Shown here in pieces: positions 62,717 through 64,000 of a DNA stretch of 64,000 bases. The notes under the pieces are model-generated. The model was not told the origin of the DNA, searched no databases, and saw only the letters and a list, made by a program, of their open reading frames with translations. Numbering within the stretch: the first letter of the stretch is position 1; each line of letters starts with the position of its first letter. Location of the stretch: positions 4,030,001 through 4,094,000 of the forward strand of contig NZ_AP022600.1 of the NCBI RefSeq assembly GCF_010725885.1, in the 5' to 3' direction. The DNA is from Mycolicibacterium tokaiense. GTDB taxonomy: Bacteria; Actinomycetota; Actinomycetes; Mycobacteriales; Mycobacteriaceae. Position numbers and translations under genes: made by a program.

Positions 62717-63636
62717 GCGGGCCACCGTGGCAGGCGCTGGACCTGGGGCTGCGCCGTCGCATCGACAGCCTGCTCACCGGCGATCACGAGGGTCTGCGGT
62801 TGGGGGTGGGTACCGAGCGGGAAGAGGTGGTGCGCTATCAACCGGGCGACGACGTGCGTCACATCGACTGGAACATCACCGCCCGCTCCGGTGAGCCGCA
62901 TGTGTGGCGTCCGCGGGCCGACAACCGGCTCGATGCCTGGGTGATGGTGGACACCAGCCCCAGCATGGCGTTCGGCACCGCGTCGGTCGACGACACCGCT
63001 GACGAGAAGCTGGACCTGGCGGCCCGCATCGTCTGGGCACTCGGTCTGCTGATCGACGCGCCGGGAAACACGTTGGGAGTGGCGACGTTCGGCGCCGAAG
63101 GGCTGCAGTGGCAGCGGCCCGACCGCGCCAAACTGGCGGCATCGCGGGCGGCGCAGGCGTTGGTGAGTGCCCGCACCGGGCCCGGCTCCCCGAGCCTGGC
63201 GCAGGCGCTGACCGCACTGGGTGCCCGCCGCGGTGGGCCGGGTCTGCGGGTGGTGGTCTCGGACTTCCTCGATCCCGACGGCGCCGACACCGCGCCGTTC
63301 GACTGGCAGGCACCGCTGCGACGGCTGACCAACCGCCACGACGTGGTGGTGGTCGAGATCGTCGACCCCCGCGAGCTGGAACTGCCCGACATCGGTGCGG
63401 TGACCCTGGTGGACCCCGAATCGGGTCGGCAACGCCAGGTGTGGACCTCCGACCGGCGGCTGCGCCGCACCTACCGCGACGCCGCCGAGGCGCACCGGGA
63501 AGCGGTGGCCTCGGCCATCGCCACCAGTGGGGCCGATCACCTGCGTGCCAGCACCGGGCGGGACTGGATCCGCGACCTGGCCCGCTTCCTGCGCGAGCGG
63601 CAGCGCACCCTGCGCCGCCGGGGAGCCCGCCGGTGA
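62713..63636 (+). CDS. DUF58 (VWA-like) protein
   Basis: 307 residues. The conserved DUF58 region is REEVVRYQPGDDVRHIDWNITARSGEPHV (start of the domain near residue 40) followed by a VWA-type MIDAS-like motif VMVDTSPSM. Partner of MoxR in many bacteria. GTG start overlapping the moxR stop (GTGA). Confidence 0.9.
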
Positions 63637-64000
63637 TGACCTTCCTGTTCCCCCTCGGCCTGCTGATGCTGGTGCCGGTGGCGCTGCTGGGGCTGACCTA
63701 CCTGGTGACCGTGCGACGCAGGCAGCGTTACGCCGTGCGGTATGCCGCGCTTCCGTTGCTGGACAAGGTGATCCCCGAGCGCCCCAAGTGGCGCAGGCAC
63801 CTGCCCGCCGCCTTCCTGCTGATGGCGCTGACGTTGTGCGCACTGGCGGTGGCGCGTCCGGAGCTGCCGGTGCGTGTGCCCTATGAGCGCGCCACCATCA
63901 TCGTCGCGCTGGACACCTCGGAGTCGATGCAGGCCCGCGACGTCAGCCCGGACCGGCTCACCGCGGCGGTGGCCGCGGCCGGCAACTTCATCGAGCAACT
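63636..64000 (+). CDS. VWA-domain membrane protein (cut by window end)
   Basis: 121 residues visible. Two membrane helices (about 3-24 and 55-76) flank a basic loop; a VWA domain begins with the MIDAS motif VALDTSESM. Third gene of the MoxR-DUF58-VWA operon (BatA-like). Starts in a TGATG overlap; GTG 63633 is an alternative. Continues beyond the window. Confidence 0.85.
   Translation, partial: MTFLFPLGLLMLVPVALLGLTYLVTVRRRQRYAVRYAALPLLDKVIPERPKWRRHLPAAFLLMALTLCALAVARPELPVRVPYERATIIVALDTSESMQARDVSPDRLTAAVAAAGNFIEQ

Overview
The window is a GC-rich chromosomal segment from a mycobacterium, most likely a rapid grower of the Mycolicibacterium type. Gene order follows the M. tuberculosis block from lppZ/doxX/ilvBNC (around Rv3006-Rv3001) down to amt-glnB-glnD (Rv2920-Rv2918), in inverted orientation. 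Mycobacterial hallmarks are a long lysine/alanine tail on HupB, SepIVA, pyruvate carboxylase, FbiD, a DsbA/VKOR pair, and many leaderless mRNAs in which a TANNNT -10 element lies 6-9 nt before the start codon. Two differences from M. tuberculosis stand out. coaD is followed directly by sepIVA, where M. tuberculosis carries the PDIM/PGL lipid locus. Several extra genes are also inserted: a PGRS-like protein, a methyltransferase, a Cys/Met PLP enzyme, a type 2 IPP isomerase, and a two-component/MoxR block.

Layout. 1-1878: lppZ (partial), doxX and a PH-domain protein. 1940-5608: an attenuated ilvBNC operon with a leader peptide rich in Leu/Val/Ile and a closing terminator. 5609-10460: a minus-strand accessory group (PGRS-like exported protein, IclR regulator, methyltransferase, FAD oxidoreductase). 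10479-17552: serA-leuB, a membrane protein, an MFS transporter, an FAA-family hydrolase, gltX, tRNA-Gln and tRNA-Glu. 17570-21955: FDOR-like protein, IclR regulator divergent from leuCD, and hupB. 21966-29164: mutT1, ppk, fbiD, gpsA, a Cys/Met PLP enzyme and ddlA. 29171-32544: DUF3515 protein, AsnC-type RAM protein, thiL, ung, two small exported proteins and rpmB. 32781-40745: FakA-like protein, recG, exported HNH nuclease, aldo/keto reductase, lipN, dsbA and vkor. 40828-45371: pyc, rsmD and coaD. 45478-55203: sepIVA, DUF177, rnc, mutM, osmC, acyP, smc, fni and ftsY. 55272-59709: the GlnR-type amt-glnB-glnD nitrogen operon. 59706-64000: a two-component system divergent from a MoxR-DUF58-VWA operon that runs off the window.

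The genes cover branched-chain amino acid synthesis (ilvBNC, leuB, leuC, leuD with an IclR regulator), serine synthesis, Glu/Gln tRNA charging, peptidoglycan precursor supply (ddlA), oxidative folding (dsbA/vkor), anaplerosis (pyc), DNA repair (mutT1, ung, recG, mutM), chromosome organisation (hupB, smc), protein targeting (ftsY) and nitrogen control. No insertion sequence, prophage, CRISPR array or recognisable defence island was seen. The most interesting signals are regulatory or translational: the ilv attenuator, two apparent CTG start codons in CTGA overlaps, a RamB/PrpR-like box before pyc, palindromic operators at doxX, at leuC and before the FAA-family hydrolase, and an intergenic inverted repeat after mutM. 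All functional assignments come from reading the sequence and recalled family knowledge; no database search was run.
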